DNA of 62,189 nucleotides from an uncultured Spirochaetaceae bacterium. GTDB lineage: Bacteria > Spirochaetota > Spirochaetia > Sphaerochaetales > Sphaerochaetaceae. The translations under genes were made by a program, and so were the position numbers. A model generated the notes under the pieces. That model saw only the letters and a list, made by a program, of their open reading frames with translations. It did not search any database and was not told the origin of the DNA. The stretch spans positions 1 to 62,189 of the forward strand of contig CALXLT010000024.1 of NCBI GenBank assembly GCA_944389275.1, read 5' to 3'. Shown here piece by piece: positions 1-7,490 of the stretch. Each line of letters starts with the position of its first letter. Within the stretch, counting starts at the first letter, position 1.

Positions 1-919
1 GGTTGTATACCGTCACCTCCGAGTCCCTCGAGAACCTGTAGCCGTCATAGTACTCCCTTATCCTCGAGACGAATTCATCCCTTGATGAGTACTTCCCCGG
101 GTTCGCCTCCATGTATTCGTCCATCCCCTCCCCGAAGTACTCCATGAGCTCCGGCTCGGTATAGCCGAAGGCATCGGCGAAGGCCTTGTCCATGGAGATG
201 TCCAATAGGTTGTTCATCTCGGAGAAGATGGAGAGGTTGGAGTACTTGGTGACTCCTGTGATGAAGCAGAAGCGTATGCACTCGCTGTTGTTCTTTATGT
301 TGGAGTAGAAGTCTCGGAAGATGGAGCGCATGCCATCGATATACGGCTTCTCATGCACTATGGCGGAGGTGAGGGCCGAGTCGTACTCGTCTATGATGAT
401 CACTGCCTTCTTCCTGAGCCTGAGGAGGGTGTCCCTGAGAAGCGACGCCGGATCCGATCCCGCCGGCTCTATCCCGACAGCGATTCCCGCATTCCTCACA
501 GTACTCATGAAGCTGTCGGTGAATCTCTCCAGCGAGGAAGTGGAGAGGTTGGCGAAGTTGAAGTGGAGGATGGGGAAGGGCTCGAAGTGGTAATTTGTCT
601 TCTCCGCTATGTAGAGTCCCTTGAAGAGCTCCTTCCTCCCATCGAATAGGGCATGGAGGGTGGAACAGAATAGGCTCTTGCCGTAGCGCCTTGGGCGGGA
701 GAGGAAGTAGAAGCTCTGGCCCATCTTCAATAGCTTGTTGATGTATGCCGTCTTGTCGACATACACGCTTCCGCTCTCGATGAGCTCCGTAAATGATGGC
801 TCGCCTGTCTTGATGGTCTTCATATCTTCATCAGATAGTATAGGCTGATAGGGGAATCCTTCCTCCCTGAGGAAACACGGGAACAGTGACTTAGGGTGTG
901 TATGATGCTGTATTGTCAT
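1..919 (-). CDS. AAA-ATPase-like protein (PF09820-type), 3' part missing
   Basis: The reading frame starts at the ATG at 919-917 and stays open to the left edge, giving 306 residues of a family that usually exceeds 500. The N-terminal part contains 'VDKTAYINKLL', a Walker A-like RPRRYGKS with Lys at about residue 81, and a Walker B-like VIIIDEYDSAL near residue 170. These are hallmarks of the 'AAA-ATPase_like' family, which normally ends in a PD-(D/E)XK nuclease-like domain (DUF1703) that would lie outside the window. Such genes are often multicopy in gut spirochaetes, Bacteroidetes and clostridia; their role is unknown, with defence or mobile-element links only suggested. An alternative start is the Met at residue 33 (MKTIKTGEP), which fits the usual N-terminus of the family better. 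No clear Shine-Dalgarno is seen for either. Confidence 0.85.
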   Translation of the reverse strand, partial: MTIQHHTHPKSLFPCFLREEGFPYQPILSDEDMKTIKTGEPSFTELIESGSVYVDKTAYINKLLKMGQSFYFLSRPRRYGKSLFCSTLHALFDGRKELFKGLYIAEKTNYHFEPFPILHFNFANLSTSSLERFTDSFMSTVRNAGIAVGIEPAGSDPASLLRDTLLRLRKKAVIIIDEYDSALTSAIVHEKPYIDGMRSIFRDFYSNIKNNSECIRFCFITGVTKYSNLSIFSEMNNLLDISMDKAFADAFGYTEPELMEYFGEGMDEYMEANPGKYSSRDEFVSRIREYYDGYRFSRDSEVTVYN

Positions 920-1101
920 ACTTATTGTACGCCTTAAGCCTGCTTTTCTGCCAATCGCACTGATGCCGTTGCTCCTCTGATTGTCCTGCTGTGGCAATCA
1001 TATATGACTCGTATTTATCTGCAGAGCCTGCAGTTGCCGCTGCAATGCCGTGCTATGTGACAATACTCTCCTTTTTTTTCATCTGCCGCCATTTCCGCAT
1101 C

Positions 1102-1131
1102 TTGTTGACTATATCCTGTTTCTCTGATAAT
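1102..1131 (+). promoter_or_regulatory. candidate promoter of glnN
   Basis: TTGTTG (1102-1107) or TTGACT (1105-1110) stands before GATAAT (1126-1131), with spacers of 18 or 15 bp. A start near 1138 would place the hairpin at 1149-1178 inside the glnN leader. Assignment is by hexamer match only. Confidence 0.4.
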
Positions 1132-1148
1132 CCTAATTGGTACGACGA

Positions 1149-1182
1149 GGGTGTTGTAGCCAGGAAGCTATAGCACCCTTTT
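1149..1182 (+). terminator. leader hairpin with T-tract before glnN (possible attenuator)
   Basis: The arms 1149-1160 and 1167-1178 form a 12-bp stem with two G-U pairs and a six-base loop (CAGGAA). TTTTCCTTT follows directly, then the ribosome binding site AGGAGG (1189-1194) and the glnN ATG at 1201. The gene upstream is transcribed away, so this is not its terminator. It is either the end of an unseen short transcript or an attenuator in the glnN leader. Confidence 0.6.
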
Positions 1183-1200
1183 CCTTTCAGGAGGAAGAGA

Positions 1201-3291
1201 ATGGAGACTGTGGCGGATTACTTCGGTTCGATGGTATTCAATGATGATGTCATGAAGGAAAGGCTTCCGAAGGATGTCTACAAGGCCCTGAGGCGTACGG
1301 TCGATGAGGGCAAGGATCTGGATATCAACGTGGCAAACAGCGTGGCGAACGCCATGAAGAACTGGGCTCTTGAGAAGGGCTGCACACACTATACCCATTG
1401 GTTCCAGCCCATGACAGGCATCACCGCCGAGAAGCATGAGGCGTTCATCTCCCCGGCTCCGGGTGGCAAGGTCCTCCTTGAGTTCTCAGGAAAGGAGCTT
1501 ATAAAGGGAGAGCCTGATGCATCCTCGTTCCCTTCCGGAGGGCTGCGCGCCACATTCGAGGCCAGAGGCTACACCGCCTGGGATCCGACAAGCTATGCGT
1601 TCATAAAGGATGGCACCTTATGCATCCCGACGGCATTCTGCTCATATTCAGGGGAGGTCCTGGACAAGAAGACACCGCTTCTGAGAAGCATGGAGGCGAT
1701 ATCCGACGAGGCTGTGCGTATCCTTCATCTTTTCGGCAATGAGGATGTCAAGAAGGTCAATACGACAGTCGGGGCAGAGCAGGAATACTTCCTGATAGAC
1801 AAGAAGGACTATGCCAGGAGGAAGGATCTCATCTATACAGGCCGCACGCTGCTTGGAGCAAGGGCTCCCAAGGGCCAGGAGATGGAGGATCATTATTTCG
1901 GCGCCCTCAAGACAAGGGTATCTGAATACATGCTTGATCTCGATAAGGAGCTCTGGAAGCTCGGGATATATGCCAAGACATCGCACAACGAGGTCGCGCC
2001 TTCCCAGCATGAGCTTGCCCCTGTCTTCACGACCGCGAATATCTCTGTCGATAACAACCAGCTCACGATGGAGATAATGAAGAAGGTCGCGGAGCGCCAT
2101 GGCTTCGTCTGCCTTCTGCACGAGAAGCCGTTTGCCGGGGTCAATGGCTCCGGAAAGCACAATAACTGGGCGATCTCCACTGATACGGGACGGAACCTCC
2201 TCGATCCGGGAGACAGCCCGAAGGACAATGCCGTGTTCCTTCTCTTCATCACCGCCGTGATAAAGGCTGTTGATGAGTATCAGGATCTGATAAGGATGAG
2301 CGCGGCTTCCGCTGGCAATGACCATAGGCTCGGAGCCAATGAGGCCCCTCCCGCCATCGTCTCGATCTTCCTCGGCGATGAGCTTACCGAGATCCTGGAA
2401 TCCATAGCGGAGGGCAAGGCCACGAGCGGCAAGGGCAAGGAGGAGATGAAGCTCGGCGTCCATGTCCTTCCCGTGTTCCCAAAGGATACGACGGACCGCA
2501 ACAGGACGAGCCCGTTTGCCTTCACAGGCAATAAGTTCGAGTTCAGGATGCTTGGATCCTCGTTCTCCGTCGCTGGCCCGAACACCGTGATAAACACCGC
2601 TGTGGCCAAGGAGCTCAAGGGCTTCTATGAGGAGCTTGCGAAGGCTGATGACCTCAACGCGGCTGTCACCGATCTCGTGAGGCGGACATATCTGGAGCAC
2701 AAGAGGATAATCTTCAACGGCAACAACTATTCGGATGAGTGGGTCGCGGAAGCGGAGAAGAGGGGGCTTATGAACCTCAAGTCCTCCCCAGATGCCTTCG
2801 ATACCCTCATCTCCCCGAAGAATATCGCGGTGTTCGAGGAGTTCGGTATCTATTCATCCGTTGAGCTCAATTCACGCTACGAGATCCTCAATGAGGAGTA
2901 TTCAAAGACAATACACATAGAGGCTCTGACGCTTATCGACATGATCAACCGCCAGGTGTTCCCAGCGGTCATGGGCTATGCCAATGAGATCGCTGCAGGG
3001 CTTGAGGCGAAGAAGCGGCTTCTTCCATCCATGTCCTTCGACGCTGAGACAGACAGGCTTGCCAGGATCGAGTCGCTTCTCGGCAGCCTCTATGCTTCAG
3101 TGTCCTCTCTCGATAAGGCCGTGATCCTCTCCTCCGATAGGGAAGGCTCCGCGCTTGCCCATTACTCCCATAGCGAGATTGTCCCTGCTATGGAGGAGGT
3201 CAGGAGATACGCTGACGAGCTTGAGCTGATCGTCGGACAGAAGGATTGGCCATATCCTACATATGGCGAGATGCTCTTCTATATTGAATGA
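1201..3291 (+). CDS. glnN: glutamine synthetase type III (GlnN)
   Basis: At 696 residues this has the length of GSIII enzymes (about 700), far longer than GlnA (about 450). It makes glutamine from glutamate, ammonia and ATP in the cytoplasm. The N-terminus (VADYFGSMVFND), the stretch THWFQPMTG.TAEKHE and the catalytic-core segment GVNGSGKHNNWAIST are typical of the family. The start ATG at 1201 follows AGGAGG by 6 bp. A strong hairpin with a T-run lies in the leader just before the ribosome binding site, so expression may be set by transcription attenuation. A hairpin terminator follows the stop codon, so the gene is probably monocistronic. Confidence 0.97.
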   Translation: METVADYFGSMVFNDDVMKERLPKDVYKALRRTVDEGKDLDINVANSVANAMKNWALEKGCTHYTHWFQPMTGITAEKHEAFISPAPGGKVLLEFSGKELIKGEPDASSFPSGGLRATFEARGYTAWDPTSYAFIKDGTLCIPTAFCSYSGEVLDKKTPLLRSMEAISDEAVRILHLFGNEDVKKVNTTVGAEQEYFLIDKKDYARRKDLIYTGRTLLGARAPKGQEMEDHYFGALKTRVSEYMLDLDKELWKLGIYAKTSHNEVAPSQHELAPVFTTANISVDNNQLTMEIMKKVAERHGFVCLLHEKPFAGVNGSGKHNNWAISTDTGRNLLDPGDSPKDNAVFLLFITAVIKAVDEYQDLIRMSAASAGNDHRLGANEAPPAIVSIFLGDELTEILESIAEGKATSGKGKEEMKLGVHVLPVFPKDTTDRNRTSPFAFTGNKFEFRMLGSSFSVAGPNTVINTAVAKELKGFYEELAKADDLNAAVTDLVRRTYLEHKRIIFNGNNYSDEWVAEAEKRGLMNLKSSPDAFDTLISPKNIAVFEEFGIYSSVELNSRYEILNEEYSKTIHIEALTLIDMINRQVFPAVMGYANEIAAGLEAKKRLLPSMSFDAETDRLARIESLLGSLYASVSSLDKAVILSSDREGSALAHYSHSEIVPAMEEVRRYADELELIVGQKDWPYPTYGEMLFYIE

Positions 3292-3313
3292 TGGAACCAA
3301 CCTCCAATGTTCC

Positions 3314-3350
3314 GGGGCTGCCTTCAGAAGGGTAGCCCCCTCTTCATTTT
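3314..3350 (+). terminator. terminator of glnN
   Basis: GGGGCTGCC (3314-3322) pairs with GGTAGCCCC (3331-3339) with one G-U, followed by CTCTTCATTTT. It begins 22 bp after the glnN stop codon and before the epimerase start at 3368. Confidence 0.75.
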
Positions 3351-3367
3351 GGCGGTATCATCACAGC

Positions 3368-4198
3368 ATGATCACGATTGGAAACGAGAGGATAAGGCTT
3401 CTGGCTGAGCCTGAGGATGGTATGACGGTATGCTCCCTTGCCTATAACGGCATGGAGACGATCGAGGCTGACGAGGAGAGGCGTAAGGCCGGCTCCACAT
3501 ATGGCATCCCTATACTCTTCCCGACCCCGAACAGGGTAAGCGGGGGCAGGTACAGCTTCGGTGGCCGTGACATAGCGGGGATAATGCATGGGAATCTCAG
3601 GCACTCAGCATTCAGCGTCACTGCCCAAACGCCTGCGTCCGTGGACGCGGAGCTTCCATTCAGCGCGCTGGGTGAGAGCTTCCCTTATGAAGGCATATTC
3701 AGCCTGAAGCTCTCTGTCTCAGCCTCTTCAGCGCGCTGGGATTTCGATATCCGCAATGAAGGCGATGAGCCTCTGTCCTTAGGCCTTGCCCTCCATCCGT
3801 TCTTCCTCAAGATGGATGGGATGAGGTTCTCCTCATCCCTTGAGTATGAGATGGAAGCCGATGATGATAAGATCCCGACAGGCAAGTGGCACCGGACGGA
3901 TTTCGGCAGCGGGAAGGATGTATCCTCGATAGATACAGATACGGTCTTCTTCTCCGATAGCTCTATCCGGAGCACGCTCTCGTCCCCGGCCTATACGCTT
4001 GAGATCACGGGAAGCGAGGAGTTCGGGCATGTAGTCGTATATACAGCTCCGGACAGGTCCTTCATCTGCGTTGAGCCCCAGACCTGCTCCACGGATGCGC
4101 ACAACATGCACAGCAAGGGCTTCGTGAAGGAGGCCGGGCTCATAATCGTCCCCGCCCATTCCAGCCATAGGCTATGGGTGCGGATGGATTTCTCGTAA
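3368..4198 (+). CDS. aldose 1-epimerase family protein
   Basis: A 276-residue protein of the galactose-mutarotase-like beta-sandwich fold. Family features are the early GIPILFPTPNRV stretch, an HGNLRHSAF segment carrying the usual catalytic-type His, and HPFF near the middle. It would interconvert sugar anomers or related phosphorylated sugars in the cytoplasm; no signal peptide is visible. The frame is open upstream to 3263, but that would begin inside glnN and read through its terminator, so the ATG at 3368 (MITIGNERIRLL) is preferred, despite a weak ribosome binding site. It converges on the phosphohexomutase gene, with a shared hairpin between. The sugar specificity cannot be read from the sequence. 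Confidence 0.85.
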   Translation: MITIGNERIRLLAEPEDGMTVCSLAYNGMETIEADEERRKAGSTYGIPILFPTPNRVSGGRYSFGGRDIAGIMHGNLRHSAFSVTAQTPASVDAELPFSALGESFPYEGIFSLKLSVSASSARWDFDIRNEGDEPLSLGLALHPFFLKMDGMRFSSSLEYEMEADDDKIPTGKWHRTDFGSGKDVSSIDTDTVFFSDSSIRSTLSSPAYTLEITGSEEFGHVVVYTAPDRSFICVEPQTCSTDAHNMHSKGFVKEAGLIIVPAHSSHRLWVRMDFS

Positions 4199-4214
4199 TC
4201 ATCTTTGGAAAAGC

Positions 4215-4244
4215 AGCAGGCCCAGCCTTATGCGAGGGCCTGCT
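4215..4244. terminator. bidirectional terminator hairpin
   Basis: AGCAGGCCC (4215-4223) and GGGCCTGCT (4236-4244) form a perfect 9-bp stem between the converging epimerase (stop 4198) and phosphohexomutase (stop 4252) genes. An A-run lies on one side and TTTA on the other. Confidence 0.75.
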
Positions 4245-4251
4245 TTAGCGT

Positions 4252-5973
4252 TCAGATACCGAGGAACGCCTCTGTCTCTGCTTTCAGCTCCTTCTCAACC
4301 ACAGTGGCTTTCTCCTTGCCGTCTGCCCTGATCGAGAAGTATATCTTCAGCTTAGGCTCGGTGCCGGAAGGCCTTACGACAACCGAGATGCCGCTTTCGG
4401 TGATGAACTTCATGACATCCGATACAGGAAGATCTATCTTCTTCTCATTGCCATCCTTGTCGGTGGATATAGAGTTGAGGTAATCGTTCCTGACGATCAC
4501 GCGGCTGCCTGCGAAGGCTGATGGAGGGGTGTTCCTGAGCTTCTCTGTCATCGCCTTCATCTTCGCGAATCCCGCCTCTCCTTCGAATTCATAGCTATGG
4601 AGCGTGTTGAAGAAGTAGCCGTATTCCTTATAAAGGCCATCGAGCACATCCAAAAGGCTCAGGCCGCGCTTGCGGTAGTACGCGGTCATGTCCGCGATCA
4701 TCAGCGAGCCATCGACCGCGTCCTTGTCGCGGACATAGCTGCCGGTGAGATAGCCATAGCTTTCCTCGAATCCGAAGATGTACCTATCCGCTTCCCCGTC
4801 CTTCTCAAGAAGCCCGATCTGCTCTCCGATGTACTTGAAGCCGGTGAGTACCTCTCGCATCTCTATGCCATAGCGCTCCGCTATGCGCGCGGCCATATCC
4901 GTCGTGACTATCGTCTTTACAGCCACTGGGGACTTTGGCATGATGCCAAGCTCCTGGCGCCTTCTGGCGATCCAGTCCAGGAGGAGCACCCCAGTCTCGT
5001 TTCCCGTCAGGAGGGTGTAATCGCCCGCCTTGTTCGGAACCGCGATGCCGACCCTGTCTGAATCGGGATCGGTTGCGATGAGGATATCACTGCCTGTCGC
5101 CTTGACATCCCTCAGCCCAAGCTCAAGCGCCTCCCTTATCTCCGGATTGGGGTAGGGACATGTCGGGAAATGACCATCAGGATGCTCCTGCTCCTTAACC
5201 ACGTGTATATTCGTGTAGCCGTTCTTCTTCAGGCATTCCGTGACGCATCTAAGGCCGGCCCCGTTGAGAGGCGTGTAGACGATGGAGAGGTTCTTGTCGC
5301 CATCATTGTCCTTCAGCAGGGACTGGGCGGAGACAGCGTCGATGAAAGCTGCTGCCGTCTCATCTCCTATCCACTCTATAGAGCCTGCTTTGATGCCATC
5401 GGTGAAGCTGATCCTCCTTATTCCTGAGAATATGTCTATGCTGTTTATGGCTTTCTGTATAGCCTCCGCCGCCTTTGTCGTGATCTGGCAGCCATCCGGG
5501 CCATATACCTTGTATCCATTGTACTTCGCCGGGTTGTGGCTTGCCGTGACCACGATGCCTCCGGAGCATCCGAGGTGGCGGACAGCGAATGAGAGTGCGG
5601 GTGTCGGCATGAGCTCAGGGTACATGTATACCTTTATCCCATTCGCCGCGAAGACGGATGCGGCTGTCTCCGAGAACAGGTCTGACTTGATCCTGCTGTC
5701 GTGTCCGATCGCTACTGACGGGGACTGGAACGTGGCGTTCAGGTAATCGGCATAGCCCTGGCTTGCCTTTGCCACTGTCATGACATTCATCCTGTTCGTT
5801 CCGGCTCCTATCACGCCGCGAAGCCCGCCTGTACCGAACTCAAGATCACGATAGAAGGCATCATTGATCTTATCCTCATCCCCTTTGATGGCCTCAAGCT
5901 CCGCCTTGAGATCCGGATCGTACAGCTCGCTCCTCAGCCACTGGGAGTATCTTGCCTCTGTTTCCTTTTCCAT
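4252..5973 (-). CDS. pgcA: phosphoglucomutase/phosphomannomutase (alpha-phosphohexomutase)
   Basis: A 573-residue alpha-D-phosphohexomutase interconverting hexose 1- and 6-phosphates, close in length to Bacillus PgcA. The active-site serine loop TASHNP carries Ser145. The Mg-binding loop TDPDSDR gives Asp302, Asp304 and Asp306. The sugar-binding loop GFEESYG and phosphate-binding loop RPSGTEPKLK follow in order. It starts 5 bp after the stop of the arabinofuranosidase gene with GAGGT ahead of its ATG, so it is the last gene of the NifU-like/GH38/GH51 operon. Its place there suggests that sugars released by those enzymes are fed through hexose 1-phosphate/6-phosphate exchange. Confidence 0.95.
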   Translation of the reverse strand: MEKETEARYSQWLRSELYDPDLKAELEAIKGDEDKINDAFYRDLEFGTGGLRGVIGAGTNRMNVMTVAKASQGYADYLNATFQSPSVAIGHDSRIKSDLFSETAASVFAANGIKVYMYPELMPTPALSFAVRHLGCSGGIVVTASHNPAKYNGYKVYGPDGCQITTKAAEAIQKAINSIDIFSGIRRISFTDGIKAGSIEWIGDETAAAFIDAVSAQSLLKDNDGDKNLSIVYTPLNGAGLRCVTECLKKNGYTNIHVVKEQEHPDGHFPTCPYPNPEIREALELGLRDVKATGSDILIATDPDSDRVGIAVPNKAGDYTLLTGNETGVLLLDWIARRRQELGIMPKSPVAVKTIVTTDMAARIAERYGIEMREVLTGFKYIGEQIGLLEKDGEADRYIFGFEESYGYLTGSYVRDKDAVDGSLMIADMTAYYRKRGLSLLDVLDGLYKEYGYFFNTLHSYEFEGEAGFAKMKAMTEKLRNTPPSAFAGSRVIVRNDYLNSISTDKDGNEKKIDLPVSDVMKFITESGISVVVRPSGTEPKLKIYFSIRADGKEKATVVEKELKAETEAFLGI

Positions 5974-5978
5974 CTCGC

Positions 5979-7490
5979 TTACCTCACTTTTATCCTTATC
6001 GTATTCCAGGAAGCCGGGCGCAGGATGATGCTGCCGCTTCCATCACTGAACGTGGAATCCTTCCTCGCTGAAGGCCTTACACGCTCCTCCTTTTCCGTAT
6101 TGATGGCACCTAGGTTATCATGCCTGAGCTCAAGGTGCTCGATCAGGCTGCCTTTGCTGAAGCCACGGAGATCAAGGGAGAGATCCATGTCCTCGCTAAG
6201 GCTCCTGTTCACAGCGAATACCGTGACCTCTTCCTCGCTCTCGCTGAGGACCGCGACGCTTTCAAGATATGGCACATCGCCGTACTTGCTGCACTCATAG
6301 AGGCCCGACTTGGAGACGGACTCAAGTACCGTGCCCCTGCCATATAGGGACGCATGGAGGAATGGATAGAATATCGTCTGCCTCCAGCATCCGCCGCCCG
6401 TGCGTGTCATGATCGGTGCGATCACGTTCACCAGCTGCGCCATGCAGGCGATCTTCACCCGGTCCGCGTGACGGAGCATCGTGATGAGCATGCAGCCTAC
6501 CACAAGCGCATCCTCCACGTTGTATATCTCCTCGCATAGCGGAGGGGCTGCCGTCCATGGCATGTCCTCCATCCTCTTGTTGTCCTCGCGCCTGACATGG
6601 TACCAGACGTTCCATTCATCAAGGGAGATGCCTATGGTCCTGCCGCTCCTTGCCACTGCCTTGGCGTAGTCCGCTGCGGTCTCGACCGTGCTTATGAATC
6701 TGTCGAGATCGGTGCTGGACGCGAGGAACGAGAGGGTATCGCCATCATAGTTCTCGTAGTACTGGTGCATGGAGATGTAATCCACGGCATCATAGGCCTC
6801 CGTGAGGACGATGCGCTCCCACTCGGGGAACGTCGGCATGTTGGAGCCGGAGCTGCCGCAGGCCACGAGCTCGATCGACGGGTCTATCCTCTTCATGGCC
6901 CTTGCCGTCTCCGCCGCGATCCGCGCGTACTCCTCCGCTGTCTTATGCCCTGTCTGCCATTTCCCGTCCATCTCGTTGCCGAGGCACCAGAGCTTTATGC
7001 CATAGGGCTTTTCGTGTCCGTTCGCCCTGCGCATCTCAGCATATGATGAAGGTGCGTCGATGTTGCAGTACTCAAGGAGGTTCACGGCATCCTCAAGCCC
7101 CCTCGTGCCGAGGTTGACGGCCATCATCAGCTCGGTATCGGCGGCTTTTGCCCATTCAACGGCCTCATCAAGGCCGAATGTGTTCGGCTCAAGCGTTCTC
7201 CACGCCGCGTCAAGGCGCTGAGGCCTCTTATCCTTTGGGCCTATCCCATCCTCCCATCTGTATCCCGAGACGAAGTTGCCCCCGGGATATCTTACATAGG
7301 GGACACGGAGCTCCTTGATGAGATCGATCACATCCTTTCTGAATCCGTTCTTGTCCGCTTCAGGGTGGCCTGGCTCATAGATTCCTCCGTAGACTGCCCT
7401 GCCAAGGTGCTCGATGAAGGAGCTGTAGATCCTTCTGTCTACAGCTGCCTTGCACATATCCTTGTCGGTGATGAACCGGGCCTTAAGCAT
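5979..7490 (-). CDS. abfA: GH51 alpha-L-arabinofuranosidase
   Basis: A 503-residue family 51 glycosidase, full length for the cytoplasmic enzymes. It removes terminal alpha-L-arabinofuranosyl residues from arabinan or arabinoxylan oligosaccharides with retention. The N-terminal SSFIEHLGRAVYGGIYEPG is diagnostic. The general acid/base is Glu173 in CLGNEMDG and the nucleophile is Glu292 in SLDEWNVW. No signal peptide is present, so it acts on imported oligosaccharides. The ATG at 7490 overlaps the end of the GH38 gene by 8 bp, showing translational coupling, and the phosphohexomutase gene follows at once. Confidence 0.95.
   Translation of the reverse strand: MLKARFITDKDMCKAAVDRRIYSSFIEHLGRAVYGGIYEPGHPEADKNGFRKDVIDLIKELRVPYVRYPGGNFVSGYRWEDGIGPKDKRPQRLDAAWRTLEPNTFGLDEAVEWAKAADTELMMAVNLGTRGLEDAVNLLEYCNIDAPSSYAEMRRANGHEKPYGIKLWCLGNEMDGKWQTGHKTAEEYARIAAETARAMKRIDPSIELVACGSSGSNMPTFPEWERIVLTEAYDAVDYISMHQYYENYDGDTLSFLASSTDLDRFISTVETAADYAKAVARSGRTIGISLDEWNVWYHVRREDNKRMEDMPWTAAPPLCEEIYNVEDALVVGCMLITMLRHADRVKIACMAQLVNVIAPIMTRTGGGCWRQTIFYPFLHASLYGRGTVLESVSKSGLYECSKYGDVPYLESVAVLSESEEEVTVFAVNRSLSEDMDLSLDLRGFSKGSLIEHLELRHDNLGAINTEKEERVRPSARKDSTFSDGSGSIILRPASWNTIRIKVR

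Noticed and set aside
991..1173. 60-residue reading frame upstream of glnN
   Set aside because: No ribosome binding site, no recognisable sequence, and it ends inside the glnN leader hairpin.
1648..2700. 350-residue antisense frame in glnN
   Set aside because: Mirror of a GC-rich coding region; composition of the translation is typical of antisense shadows and glnN is certain.
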